Origin: Nitrospira japonica
GTDB taxonomy: Bacteria; Nitrospirota; Thermodesulfovibrionia; UBA6902
Assembly: GCA_020723105.1 (NCBI GenBank)
Contig: DYJL01000018.1
Span: 1-57,537 of the forward strand
DNA length: 57,537 nt
Reading direction: 5' to 3'
Shown here: positions 1 to 7,111 of the stretch, one piece after another
Numbering within the stretch: the first letter of the stretch is position 1
Layout: the number at the start of each line of letters is the position of its first letter
Translations under genes and position numbers: made by a program
Notes under the pieces: generated by a model
Databases searched by the model: none
What the model saw: only the letters and a program-made list of their open reading frames with translations
What the model was told of the DNA's origin: nothing

Positions 1-57
1 CGTCGCAAAATACGCTCCTCGCAATGACAATTACAGACTTTTCAGCAGCCTGTTAGC
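1..57 (-). repeat. Partial interspersed repeat, left copy
   Basis: Read on the minus strand, this begins with CAGGCTGCTGAAAA and runs into TTGTCATTGCGAGG before leaving the window. The same two landmarks occur in the same order on the plus strand at about 1600-1660. The element is therefore a dispersed repeat, cut by the window edge, and its head faces the cyclase gene. No coding potential is seen. Confidence 0.6.
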
Positions 58-73
58 GTGTAGGGGGAAAACG

Positions 74-94
74 AGGGATTAGGGATTAGGGGGT
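74..94. repeat. Heptamer array (AGGGATT type), 3 units
   Basis: Two exact AGGGATT units are followed by a degenerate third. It is a short member of the 7-bp tandem array family that recurs at flagellar gene junctions further right. It lies just beyond the 3' end of the diguanylate cyclase gene. Confidence 0.55.
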
Positions 95-161
95 AGAAAA
101 AATTAAAAAACAATTAAAGCGGTTTGAACTGATTTTCAGAAGGATAAAAGAAGAGGCGGAA

Positions 162-1496
162 TTATGTAGTTTGTGCAAGCACGGTACCTTCGTTAACCAC
201 ATCGTCTTCAGTCTTGACCCTGTTGCGGCCTGTTTTCTTGGCGAGATAAAGTGCGCTGTCAGCCCTTTCAAATACTGTGCTGATGTTGTCTTTTTTCTTA
301 AAGAAACTGATGCCTGCGCTTATCGTAAGAGGTATTTTCTGATTTTTATAGGAAAATACAGACTGATCAATATATGCTCTGAGGCCTTCGCCAGCAAGAA
401 CCGCGCCTTTAAGGTCTGTATGCGGGAGGATAATAACAAATTCTTCTCCGCCGTAGCGGGCAATAAAGTCATTTTTCCTTAATCTTTCTTTCAGGAGGTC
501 CGCAAGTTTTTTCAGGGCCAGATCTCCCACTTTGTGGCCGTGGTTGTCATTAATTTTTTTGAAGAAATCTATATCACAAATCATCAGAGACGCCGGGATA
601 TTATAGCGCTGGACATGGGCCAGAATTTCTTCCATCTTCTCATCATAAGCTTTACGGTTATGAAGGCCTGTGAGAGTATCGTGGTAGGCTTGGACCTCCA
701 TCTCCTCCGATTTTTTTCTTATCTCATCAGCTTCATTCTTGATCTCATTCATCCGTTTACCCATTTCTTCCAGGGTCTTTTCCGTCTCTTTCAGGCGCTG
801 CATGTCCTGCTCTCTCTTTTTCTCAATGCCTTTGTTGATATTTTCTATCTTGCTTAGAAAGGCTGTCTTGAGTGAATCAAAATTTGTAGAATTCTTGCAG
901 TCCTGCTGCATCATGTTCATATATTCAGATATGTTGTTTTCAAAATCCCGGTCTTCTTTGAACTTCTGTTGTTGCGAAGACAACTCGTTTGTAAGAGGGG
1001 CCTCAATTGCAGCAAGATGCTCCATGGTCTGCTTCAGAAACTCTTCGAGTTCAACATTTCGTGCTGCAAGAGAATCAATATATTTCTTGATAACACCGAT
1101 GGGAGAATCCAGCCAGTCTGAAGAATTTTTGAAGACAGAGTGGTCCTTGAATATCTCTTTCAGGTTGCGGAGATTTTCAACCATATTGGAAGGCACAATC
1201 TCTGAAAACTTGTCCAGCATGTTATCGGCAAGGTCTTTCAGAAAAGCGAGTTCCTTTTCTTTATCCTCTTTATTTGCCGGGCTGGTATTATTGCTGCCAT
1301 TATTATTGCTGTTAAGCAGAGCTGACTTGACTGATTCCTTGTGAAACATTCTTTCTGCTATCGCCTTGCTGTTTATCTGCTTCTGGTTTTCCCGTGATAA
1401 TTCCTTGAGTATGTCCAGGACCTCGGCGGCAATGAAATAGACCTTTTCTTCAAAGGCTGTTAAATCAATTTGTTGTGTGCTGGTGTTATGAGCCAT
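162..1496 (-). CDS. Diguanylate cyclase (GGDEF domain)
   Basis: A 444-residue protein that should make c-di-GMP from two GTP. The C-terminal GGDEF domain (about 275-425) opens with the usual YHDTLTGLHNR block. It carries the active-site signature GGEEF at 349-353 and an RxxD inhibitory site (R340-D343) exactly five residues upstream, so product feedback is likely. The N-terminal 270 residues are helical with a long charged coiled coil (about 185-270). No membrane segment is seen, so the protein is probably cytoplasmic, with a family-specific sensory or dimerisation region that I cannot name. It is transcribed away from the flagellar run and sits between two divergent repeat copies. Adjacency to motility genes and to a PilZ gene in this window suggests motility control, which is inference. 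Confidence 0.93.
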   Translation of the reverse strand: MAHNTSTQQIDLTAFEEKVYFIAAEVLDILKELSRENQKQINSKAIAERMFHKESVKSALLNSNNNGSNNTSPANKEDKEKELAFLKDLADNMLDKFSEIVPSNMVENLRNLKEIFKDHSVFKNSSDWLDSPIGVIKKYIDSLAARNVELEEFLKQTMEHLAAIEAPLTNELSSQQQKFKEDRDFENNISEYMNMMQQDCKNSTNFDSLKTAFLSKIENINKGIEKKREQDMQRLKETEKTLEEMGKRMNEIKNEADEIRKKSEEMEVQAYHDTLTGLHNRKAYDEKMEEILAHVQRYNIPASLMICDIDFFKKINDNHGHKVGDLALKKLADLLKERLRKNDFIARYGGEEFVIILPHTDLKGAVLAGEGLRAYIDQSVFSYKNQKIPLTISAGISFFKKKDNISTVFERADSALYLAKKTGRNRVKTEDDVVNEGTVLAQTT

Positions 1497-1524
1497 AAAT
1501 TATATTCTCCCTTTAACTGAATAA

Positions 1525-1552
1525 AACTATGAGACCATAAGACCTCATAGTT
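1525..1552 (-). promoter_or_regulatory. Inverted repeat in the cyclase leader
   Basis: Perfect 9-bp arms AACTATGAG and CTCATAGTT surround a 10-base loop. The repeat lies about 30 bp upstream of the cyclase start, on the side its transcript must cross. On the minus strand the hairpin is followed by TTTTATTC, so it could be an operator, an attenuator or a leader hairpin. The role is not decidable from sequence. Confidence 0.4.
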
Positions 1553-1596
1553 CCCTGTCCTGATATCTATATCGGTAAATTTAAGATGTTTCTTTA

Positions 1597-1725
1597 GCAG
1601 GTTGCTGAAAAAGTATTTTAGCTGTCTTTGCGAGCAGGTCCCTCGCTTGTCATTGCGAGGGACGAAGTCCCGAAGCAATCTCACTACGAGATTCCTCGCT
1701 TCGCTCGGAATGACAAAGCTGTAAA
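1597..1725 (+). repeat. Interspersed repeat with internal hairpin, right copy
   Basis: It begins with GGTTGCTGAAAAAGT and contains a perfect 9-bp hairpin, GTCCCTCGC / GCGAGGGAC, at 1638-1663 with TTGTCATT as the loop. It ends near GGAATGACAAAGC. It shares landmarks with the left-edge repeat in opposite orientation. The rest of the 1497-1947 gap holds only the inverted repeat near 1540 and AT-rich DNA before fliL, with no convincing gene. Confidence 0.65.
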
Positions 1726-1947
1726 GATATGTAGCTGACAGGACATTAGCACAGATGACAATTTATTTTCAGGTCATTATTTTGACATAGAATCGGAATT
1801 GTAAATCATTATTTATTACGATGTTACAATGGGCATGATATTTGTATATGAAGAGCTGTTGTTTGGCATAAGTTATGGTTATTCGGGAAATATATAGAGA
1901 GAAAAACAGATTGATAACGCCTACATTTATAAAGGAGGGAGTAAATA

Positions 1948-2457
1948 ATGGCAGAAGAAAAGGATGAGCTTCAGGTTGAGACTCCGGAAGCTAACAATTC
2001 CAAAAAAAAGGGAGGCAATAAAAAACTTCTCATTATTATTGTTGCCGCCGCAGTTGTTCTTGGCGCTGGTGGCTTTGCAGGTTATAAAATGTTTGCTGGC
2101 AAAGGAGGCGGAACTGGTGAACACGAGGAACAAAAGAAAGAGGCTGAAAACGCCAAGACTGCAATTGTGGCCATGGATCCGTTTGTCTTGAATCTTTCGG
2201 AACACGGCAGATATCTCAAGGTAACGGTCCAGTTTGAAATTTCTGACAAGACCAAGGAAGAGATAGTCAAAGAAAAGATACCGCAATTAAGGGATTCAAT
2301 TATCACTCTTGTGAGCAGTAAATCCCTGAATTCGATTTCAAGCGCAGAAGGCAAGTTTCAGCTCAAGGACGAAATACTTTACAGAGCCAATCAGGTGATG
2401 GGTATGGAAAATGGCATTTTTAGAAACCTTTTTTTCACTGAATTTGTAATGCAATGA
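1948..2457 (+). CDS. fliL: Flagellar basal body-associated protein FliL
   Basis: A 169-residue inner-membrane protein that surrounds the stator and supports torque at high load. It has a charged cytoplasmic start and one membrane segment (about 27-47, AlaVal-rich). A periplasmic FliL domain carries the usual core around FVLNLSEHGRYLKV. The start is preceded by a strong AAAGGAGGGAG. It is the first gene of the long plus-strand flagellar run and its stop overlaps the fliM start by 4 bp (ATGA), implying coupled translation. A perfect TTGACA lies upstream at 1782, but I could not find a good matching -10. Confidence 0.95.
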   Translation: MAEEKDELQVETPEANNSKKKGGNKKLLIIIVAAAVVLGAGGFAGYKMFAGKGGGTGEHEEQKKEAENAKTAIVAMDPFVLNLSEHGRYLKVTVQFEISDKTKEEIVKEKIPQLRDSIITLVSSKSLNSISSAEGKFQLKDEILYRANQVMGMENGIFRNLFFTEFVMQ

Positions 2458-3428
2458 CAGACAAAATACTTTCACAGGATGAAGTTGATGCCCTGTTAAA
2501 AGGGGTGGCATCGGGCGATATTGATACCGAAGAAGCCCGTGATAAAATCATCGGCGGTATCAAAGCCTATGATTTTACGAATCAGGAACGCATCATTCGC
2601 GGGCGCATGCCCGGGCTTGAAATAGCAAATGAAGGCTTTGCGAGGTTGTTCAGAAGTTCAGTGTCTTCCCTCATCATGAAATTTATAGACATAAGCATTC
2701 AGAATGTTGAGGTGATAAAGTTTGGTGATTTCATAAAAACTATTCCGGTGCCTTCGAGCATTAATATTTTCAAGATGGAGCCTTTGAAAGGGTATTCGCT
2801 GCTTGTACTGGAGGCTCCGCTGGTCTTTGCATTCATAGAATTTTTCTTTGGAGGCGCCACTGCAAAACATATTAAATCGGAAGGCCGGGCCTTCACTCCT
2901 ATCGAGCAGAGAGTCATCCAGAAGGTTGTCAAACTGGCGCTGAAAGACATGGGCACAGCCTGGGCCGGTATAGAGCATATTCAGCCGGAATATGTCAGCT
3001 CGGAGATAAATCCGCAGTTTGTTACCATTGTGACTCCAACAGAGATCGTTATAAGCATTGAAATACTTATTGAGATAGAAGATTTTGCCGGAAGGATGTT
3101 TTTCTGTATTCCGTATTCGATGGTGGAGCCGGTAAAAGAAAAACTTTATTCGGGAATACACGGCAATAAATTTGAAACGGATCAGAGGTGGACTGTGGTT
3201 ATGAAAGACGCCCTGATGGAAACCTATCTTAACATGACAGCAGAGATAGGCAGTATCACTATTAATTTTAAGGAGCTCATGAACTTTGAAACCGGTATGG
3301 TCCTCAATCTCGGCAAATCCATATCAGATGAACTCGTTATAAAAGTCGAAAATGCTCCAAAGTTCAAGGGAGTACCCGGCATAAGCAAGGGAAATCAGGC
3401 GCTAAAAATAACAAAGGTTATTGAATGA
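2454..3428 (+). CDS. fliM: Flagellar motor switch protein FliM
   Basis: C-ring switch protein, 324 residues, usual length. The extreme N-terminus has the CheY-P binding peptide (ILSQDEVDALLKG, residues 5-17). The middle CheC-like domain begins near YDFTNQERI, and the C-terminal SpoA-type domain ends the protein. It binds FliG and FliN and reverses rotation when CheY-P docks. It overlaps fliL by 4 bp and is followed after 20 bp by fliN with its own GGGAGG site. Nothing is missing or unusual. Confidence 0.97.
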   Translation: MTDKILSQDEVDALLKGVASGDIDTEEARDKIIGGIKAYDFTNQERIIRGRMPGLEIANEGFARLFRSSVSSLIMKFIDISIQNVEVIKFGDFIKTIPVPSSINIFKMEPLKGYSLLVLEAPLVFAFIEFFFGGATAKHIKSEGRAFTPIEQRVIQKVVKLALKDMGTAWAGIEHIQPEYVSSEINPQFVTIVTPTEIVISIEILIEIEDFAGRMFFCIPYSMVEPVKEKLYSGIHGNKFETDQRWTVVMKDALMETYLNMTAEIGSITINFKELMNFETGMVLNLGKSISDELVIKVENAPKFKGVPGISKGNQALKITKVIE

Positions 3429-3448
3429 TGGAAAAAGGGAGGTAACTT

Positions 3449-3778
3449 ATGGAACAGGGCATTCAGGATCATGAATTTAAGGATATCGGAGATAAAAAAG
3501 AACAGCAGCAGACGTACAACAGGGACATAGAATTTTTACTTGATATCCCTGTTGAGATTACGGTGCAGCTCGGCAGGACCAAGATGCTTATAAAAGATCT
3601 GCTGCAATTAGGACAGGGCTCTGTAATAGAGCTGGAAAAACTGGCCGGCGAACCTATGGAGATACTGGCCAATAACAGGCTGATAGCAAAGGGAGAGGTT
3701 GTTGTTGTAAACGAAAAATTTGGCGTCAGGCTCACTGATATTATCAGCCCTTCTGAAAGGTTGACACAACTGAGATGA
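3449..3778 (+). CDS. fliN: Flagellar motor switch protein FliN
   Basis: A 109-residue C-ring component. A charged 25-residue N-terminal tail precedes the SpoA domain (about 28-105), with the typical [17 protein letters not shown] entry and [20 protein letters not shown] exit. It forms the base of the switch with FliM and helps dock FliH/FliI export cargo. Its stop overlaps the fliO start by 4 bp. The tail is short compared with enterobacterial FliN, as is common in deltaproteobacterial-like clusters. Confidence 0.96.
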   Translation: MEQGIQDHEFKDIGDKKEQQQTYNRDIEFLLDIPVEITVQLGRTKMLIKDLLQLGQGSVIELEKLAGEPMEILANNRLIAKGEVVVVNEKFGVRLTDIISPSERLTQLR

Positions 3779-4089
3779 CAGGAACTTATATACAGACAGT
3801 TGCGGCGCTTCTTTTTGTGATCATTTTGATATTTGCTGCCGGATTCATCATGAAGAAAAAGCAGAACAGGTTTGGCTTTATGAATGTGGTTGGTTACCAG
3901 CCCTTCGGCCCCAAGAAAGGCGTTGCAGCGCTGAAAGTTGGAAAAGAGGTCCTGATACTGGGTATTACCTCTAATGAAATGAGGTTGCTGAGAATTTTTA
4001 AGGAAGGGGAACTGGACTTGCCGGCAGGTGAGGCCTTCCAGAGTAAATTTGAAAGATTTAAGTCGAGAGTAAAGGCAGAAGGTAAATGA
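3775..4089 (+). CDS. fliO: Flagellar export protein FliO
   Basis: A 104-residue bitopic membrane protein that assists assembly of the FliP-FliQ-FliR export gate. One membrane segment (about 8-27) is followed by a basic linker and a small cytoplasmic domain containing [13 protein letters not shown], the family hallmark. It sits between fliN and fliP with 4-bp overlaps on both sides. Sequence conservation in the family is low, so the call rests on this motif, size and position. Confidence 0.88.
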   Translation: MTGTYIQTVAALLFVIILIFAAGFIMKKKQNRFGFMNVVGYQPFGPKKGVAALKVGKEVLILGITSNEMRLLRIFKEGELDLPAGEAFQSKFERFKSRVKAEGK

Positions 4090-4907
4090 AAACAGCAAAT
4101 CCCATAAATAATTATAAAAACGTTTCGTCATTCCCGCAAGCAAAGCGCGTCGGGAATCTTTATCCGGATAGATTCCGGACAAGCCGGAATGACATTTCTG
4201 GGTTAATAACAAAGCTAATAATTGTTGTCTTTCTAATATTAGGGACTGCTGCTCCTGCACAGGCGCTTGACTTCAAGGAGATTGATAACCCTTTGATTCA
4301 GGTTTTTCTGCTGATCAGTTTTCTCTCTTTTTTGCCAGCTGTGCTGATTATGTTCACGTCGTTTACGCGTATTGTTGTTGTGCTTTCTTTTTTACGGCAT
4401 GCCTTTGGCGGACAGACTATACCGCCAAACCCTGTCATCATCGGGCTTTCGCTGTTTCTGACGTTTTATATCATGTCCCCTACAATTAATGTGATTACTG
4501 AAAAAGCGATTACACCTTATATTGAAGAAGAAATAAATCTTGGAGAAGCTATTGATGAGGCCACACCGCCTTTGAGAGAGTTTATGCTTAAACAGACCCG
4601 GGAGAAAGATATTGCCCTGTTTGTAAACCTTTCAAAAAAGCCCGTTCCCAATACCCCTGAGGATTTGTCCATGAGCGTTCTGGTGCCGGCCTTTGCAATA
4701 AGCGAACTGAAGACGTCTTTTGAGATAGGCTTTTTACTGTTTCTCCCATTTCTGATAATAGACATGGTTATCTCGAGCATACTGCTGAGCATGGGAATGA
4801 TGATGCTGCCGCCTGTTATGATCTCGCTTCCGTTTAAACTGCTTTTATTCGTTCTTGTTGACGGCTGGAATCTGATAGTCGGATCCATGGTAAGGAGTTT
4901 TGCATGA
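4086..4907 (+). CDS. fliP: Flagellar export gate protein FliP
   Basis: A 273-residue export gate subunit. The core (about 60-273) has the family signature around LLISFLSFLPAVLIM and FTRIVVVLSFLRHA, followed by later membrane helices. The first 40 residues are abnormal: residues about 14-36 are the translation of a 67-bp palindromic repeat. A hydrophobic, signal-peptide-like stretch (about 42-58, ending APAQA) follows. No in-frame ATG, GTG or TTG occurs between the repeat and that stretch, so the extension appears to be translated. FliP is known in enterobacteria to have a cleaved signal peptide, so the extra leader would be removed. Confidence 0.95.
   Translation: MKTANPINNYKNVSSFPQAKRVGNLYPDRFRTSRNDISGLITKLIIVVFLILGTAAPAQALDFKEIDNPLIQVFLLISFLSFLPAVLIMFTSFTRIVVVLSFLRHAFGGQTIPPNPVIIGLSLFLTFYIMSPTINVITEKAITPYIEEEINLGEAIDEATPPLREFMLKQTREKDIALFVNLSKKPVPNTPEDLSMSVLVPAFAISELKTSFEIGFLLFLPFLIIDMVISSILLSMGMMMLPPVMISLPFKLLLFVLVDGWNLIVGSMVRSFA
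4127..4193. repeat. MITE-like palindromic repeat inside fliP
   Basis: A 67-bp element bounded by the perfect inverted 8-mers GTCATTCC (4127-4134) and GGAATGAC (4186-4193). Internal palindromic segments are present (CGGGAATC.., TATCCGGATA, GATTCCGG). It belongs to the widespread GTCATTCC...GGAATGAC class of small mobile repeats. Here it is read through in frame within the N-terminal leader of fliP. Confidence 0.75.
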
Positions 4908-5173
4908 GCCCGGAATTTGTAAGAGAAATTTCAGCAGAAATGTTTAAAACCACATTGCTTGTAGCAGGGCCACCGCTTCTTGTAGGACTGGTTGTCGGAA
5001 TACTCGTCGGCTTTTTCCAGACCATAACACAGATACAGGAATTTACACTGACCTTTGTGCCAAAAATGTTGGCGGTTTTTATATGTTTGTTCTTGATGAT
5101 GCCCTGGATGTCGAGCAAGTTAATAACCTTTACAACTAATTTAATAGAGCAGATACCGTCGTATATTAAGTAA
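4904..5173 (+). CDS. fliQ: Flagellar export gate protein FliQ
   Basis: An 89-residue protein with two membrane helices (about 15-38 and 52-73). It is the four-copy gate subunit that wraps the FliP5-FliR1 core. The stretch PPLLVGLVVGILVGFFQTITQIQE is split across the first helix and the conserved Q/T-rich loop typical of the family. It starts 4 bp inside the end of fliP. Length is exactly as expected. Confidence 0.96.
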   Translation: MSPEFVREISAEMFKTTLLVAGPPLLVGLVVGILVGFFQTITQIQEFTLTFVPKMLAVFICLFLMMPWMSSKLITFTTNLIEQIPSYIK

Positions 5174-5203
5174 GAAGTGAAAAATGAGAAGTAAAAAGGG
5201 ATT
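5169..5203. repeat. Heptamer array before fliR, about 5 units
   Basis: Consecutive units AGTAAGA, AGTGAAA, AATGAGA, AGTAAAA and AGGGATT start within the fliQ stop codon and fill most of the fliQ-fliR gap. The period is 7 with purine-rich units. It is part of the family described in the findings. Confidence 0.6.
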
Positions 5204-5215
5204 GAGATTAAGAAT

Positions 5216-5992
5216 ATGATTAATATTAATAATATAAACACTGAAGCTTTTGCTCCGTACATAACGAACTTTCTGATTATCCTTCTCAGAAGCAGCATTT
5301 TTGTTGCCATGCTTCCAATTATCGGTGGCAAGGAATTACCCGGTCAATTCAGGCTGGGCTTTGCAGTTTTTATTGCACTTCTTCTGACGCCGGTAGTAAA
5401 GTTTGAAGTCCATGAAAATTCTATCCCTCTGCTGATTATCAAGGAGTTGCTTATAGCCTTTGCTCTGGGATTTTCGGTCCGGTTTATTTTTATGGCCATT
5501 AATCTGGCCGGTCAGGTTATGAGCCAGGCCATAGGATTATCCGCAGCCAGCATTTTCAATCCTGAAATGGGGCAGAGTACGCAGATATCGGAGGTGCTGG
5601 GAGTCATGGCCATGCTGTATTTCCTTGTGTTGAACGCACATCATGAAATTATATATATCTTTGTAAAGAGCTATGAATTGCTGCCCGCAGGGCAGTTGAA
5701 TATTATGCCGGTTATCCCGGAGGTGGTATCACTTGGAAATAAGATGTTTATCCTGGCCTTAAAGATTGGAGCGCCTGTTATTGTCGGCTTGTTGATAGTT
5801 AATATTCTCACAGGATTTTTGTATAAACTGGCGCCTCAGATGAATATATTTTTTATTGCATTGCCTCTCAATATTTTTCTCGGACTGCTGTTAATGATAT
5901 TGAGTATTCCTGTTTTTGAATATGTTCTGAAAATAAATATTACCGATTTACATAATGAAATGGCGCGTATTATTGCAATGGCGAAAGGATGA
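5216..5992 (+). CDS. fliR: Flagellar export gate protein FliR
   Basis: A 258-residue polytopic membrane protein, the single-copy gate subunit that completes the FliP5 ring. About six hydrophobic segments are visible. The central region with QVMSQAIGLSAASIFNPEMG matches the family core. It is separated from fliQ by a heptamer array and from flhB by another. No strong Shine-Dalgarno is seen (GGGATTGAGATTAAG upstream of ATG), and translation may depend on coupling. Confidence 0.95.
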   Translation: MININNINTEAFAPYITNFLIILLRSSIFVAMLPIIGGKELPGQFRLGFAVFIALLLTPVVKFEVHENSIPLLIIKELLIAFALGFSVRFIFMAINLAGQVMSQAIGLSAASIFNPEMGQSTQISEVLGVMAMLYFLVLNAHHEIIYIFVKSYELLPAGQLNIMPVIPEVVSLGNKMFILALKIGAPVIVGLLIVNILTGFLYKLAPQMNIFFIALPLNIFLGLLLMILSIPVFEYVLKINITDLHNEMARIIAMAKG

Positions 5993-6034
5993 AGAAGGGA
6001 CAAGGAACAAGGGATAAGGGATAAGGGATAAGAG
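5993..6034. repeat. Heptamer array before flhB, 6 units
   Basis: Units AGAAGGG, ACAAGGA, ACAAGGG, ATAAGGG, ATAAGGG and ATAAGAG fill the entire fliR-flhB gap from the base after the fliR stop to two bases before the flhB ATG. The only possible ribosome binding site for flhB is inside the array. Confidence 0.75.
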
Positions 6035-6036
6035 CT

Positions 6037-7074
6037 ATGGCGGAAGAATTTCAGGAAAAAACGGAACAAGCGACGCCCCGAAAAAAAGAAAAGGCGAGGG
6101 AAAAAGGTCAGGTCGCCAGAAACCGGGAGCTCGTATCAATGGCGGCCATGGGCGGGATACTGATGATATTTTATTTTGGCGGAGAATATTTTTTTACAAG
6201 CCTGTCGGATCTTACCGGAAGTATTTTCAGCATGAGGTATGGCACGGACCCGTTGAATGTATCCAGGATAGCAATTGTACAGGGAGTAAAAATACTTATC
6301 CCGTTTCTGTTTGTACCGGTTGTTTTCGTTGTGCTGGCGAGTGTAGCACAGGGTGGATTTGTGATAAAACCCTTAACCTTTGAGATCGAGAAAATCAACC
6401 CTCTCAACGGGATAAATAAATTATTTTCCATGAATGGTGTAACTGAGTTGTTAAAGAGCCTTTTGAAGTTTGCAATCGGCGGATGGGTTGTATATTACAT
6501 CATAAGAAAAGATTTAGACGCCTTGCCGACGCTCTCGGCCATGGAACTGAATGTGCTGACAAGAGTGTCTGCAAAAATGATTGTTCATGCTGTAGGGATT
6601 GCATTCCTCTATTATCTGATAGTGGCCTTTGTCAGTTTTGTGTTTGAAAAATGGCAGTATGAGCGTTCCTTGAGAATGACAAAGCAGGAAATCAGAGATG
6701 AACATAAAGAAGCGGAAGGCGACTCACTTGTCAAGTCCAGGATAAGAAGCATCCAGAAAGAAACAGCCCGCAAACGTATGATGCAGGAGGTGCCTAAGGC
6801 CACAGTAGTAATTACAAACCCGACACATTTAGCAGTTGCGCTGCAGTATGAGGACAAAAAAATGCTGGCTCCAAGGATAGTAGCCAAAGGGGCCGGAGTT
6901 ATTGCGGCAAAAATAAAGGAGATTGCAGCGGAGCACGGGGTGCCTATCATTGAAGACAAGCCTCTGGCCCGGGCGCTTTACAAGTATGATATTGACACCT
7001 TTATACCTGAAGAATTTTATGTGGCTGTAGCCAGGATACTGGCTTACATTTACAAACTGAAGGGAAAGATATGA
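6037..7074 (+). CDS. flhB: Flagellar export switch protein FlhB
   Basis: A 345-residue protein with the N-terminal EKTEQATPRKKEKARE signature, four membrane segments (about 28-210) and a cytoplasmic C-domain. The autocleavage site NPTH is at 261-264. Cleavage between N261 and P262 is known to switch export from rod/hook to filament substrates. All expected residues are present. It lies between fliR and flhA in the standard order. Confidence 0.97.
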   Translation: MAEEFQEKTEQATPRKKEKAREKGQVARNRELVSMAAMGGILMIFYFGGEYFFTSLSDLTGSIFSMRYGTDPLNVSRIAIVQGVKILIPFLFVPVVFVVLASVAQGGFVIKPLTFEIEKINPLNGINKLFSMNGVTELLKSLLKFAIGGWVVYYIIRKDLDALPTLSAMELNVLTRVSAKMIVHAVGIAFLYYLIVAFVSFVFEKWQYERSLRMTKQEIRDEHKEAEGDSLVKSRIRSIQKETARKRMMQEVPKATVVITNPTHLAVALQYEDKKMLAPRIVAKGAGVIAAKIKEIAAEHGVPIIEDKPLARALYKYDIDTFIPEEFYVAVARILAYIYKLKGKI

Positions 7075-7111
7075 TAAGAAAATTCAAAATTAATGTTGAA
7101 AGAGGAGGCGC

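Noticed and set aside
739-1344. 201-residue plus-strand open frame antisense to the cyclase
   Set aside because: Ser/Phe/Leu-rich translation with no motif. It lies entirely opposite a well-supported GGDEF gene and has no ribosome site.
1460-1684. Minus-strand frame overlapping the cyclase start and the repeat
   Set aside because: Half of it is repeat DNA and the rest is leader plus out-of-frame cyclase.
1782-1830. TTGACA upstream of fliL as a sigma-70 promoter
   Set aside because: The -35 is perfect but no TATAAT-like box lies 16-18 bp downstream; TACAAT at 1825 is too far away.
1863-1880. TTGGCATAAGTTATGG as a sigma-54 promoter for fliL
   Set aside because: The -24 element fits but the -12 position reads GG instead of the near-invariant GC.
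3469-4260. 263-residue minus-strand open frame across fliN, fliO and fliP
   Set aside because: It spans three real overlapping genes and the palindromic repeat, and the protein shows no domain.
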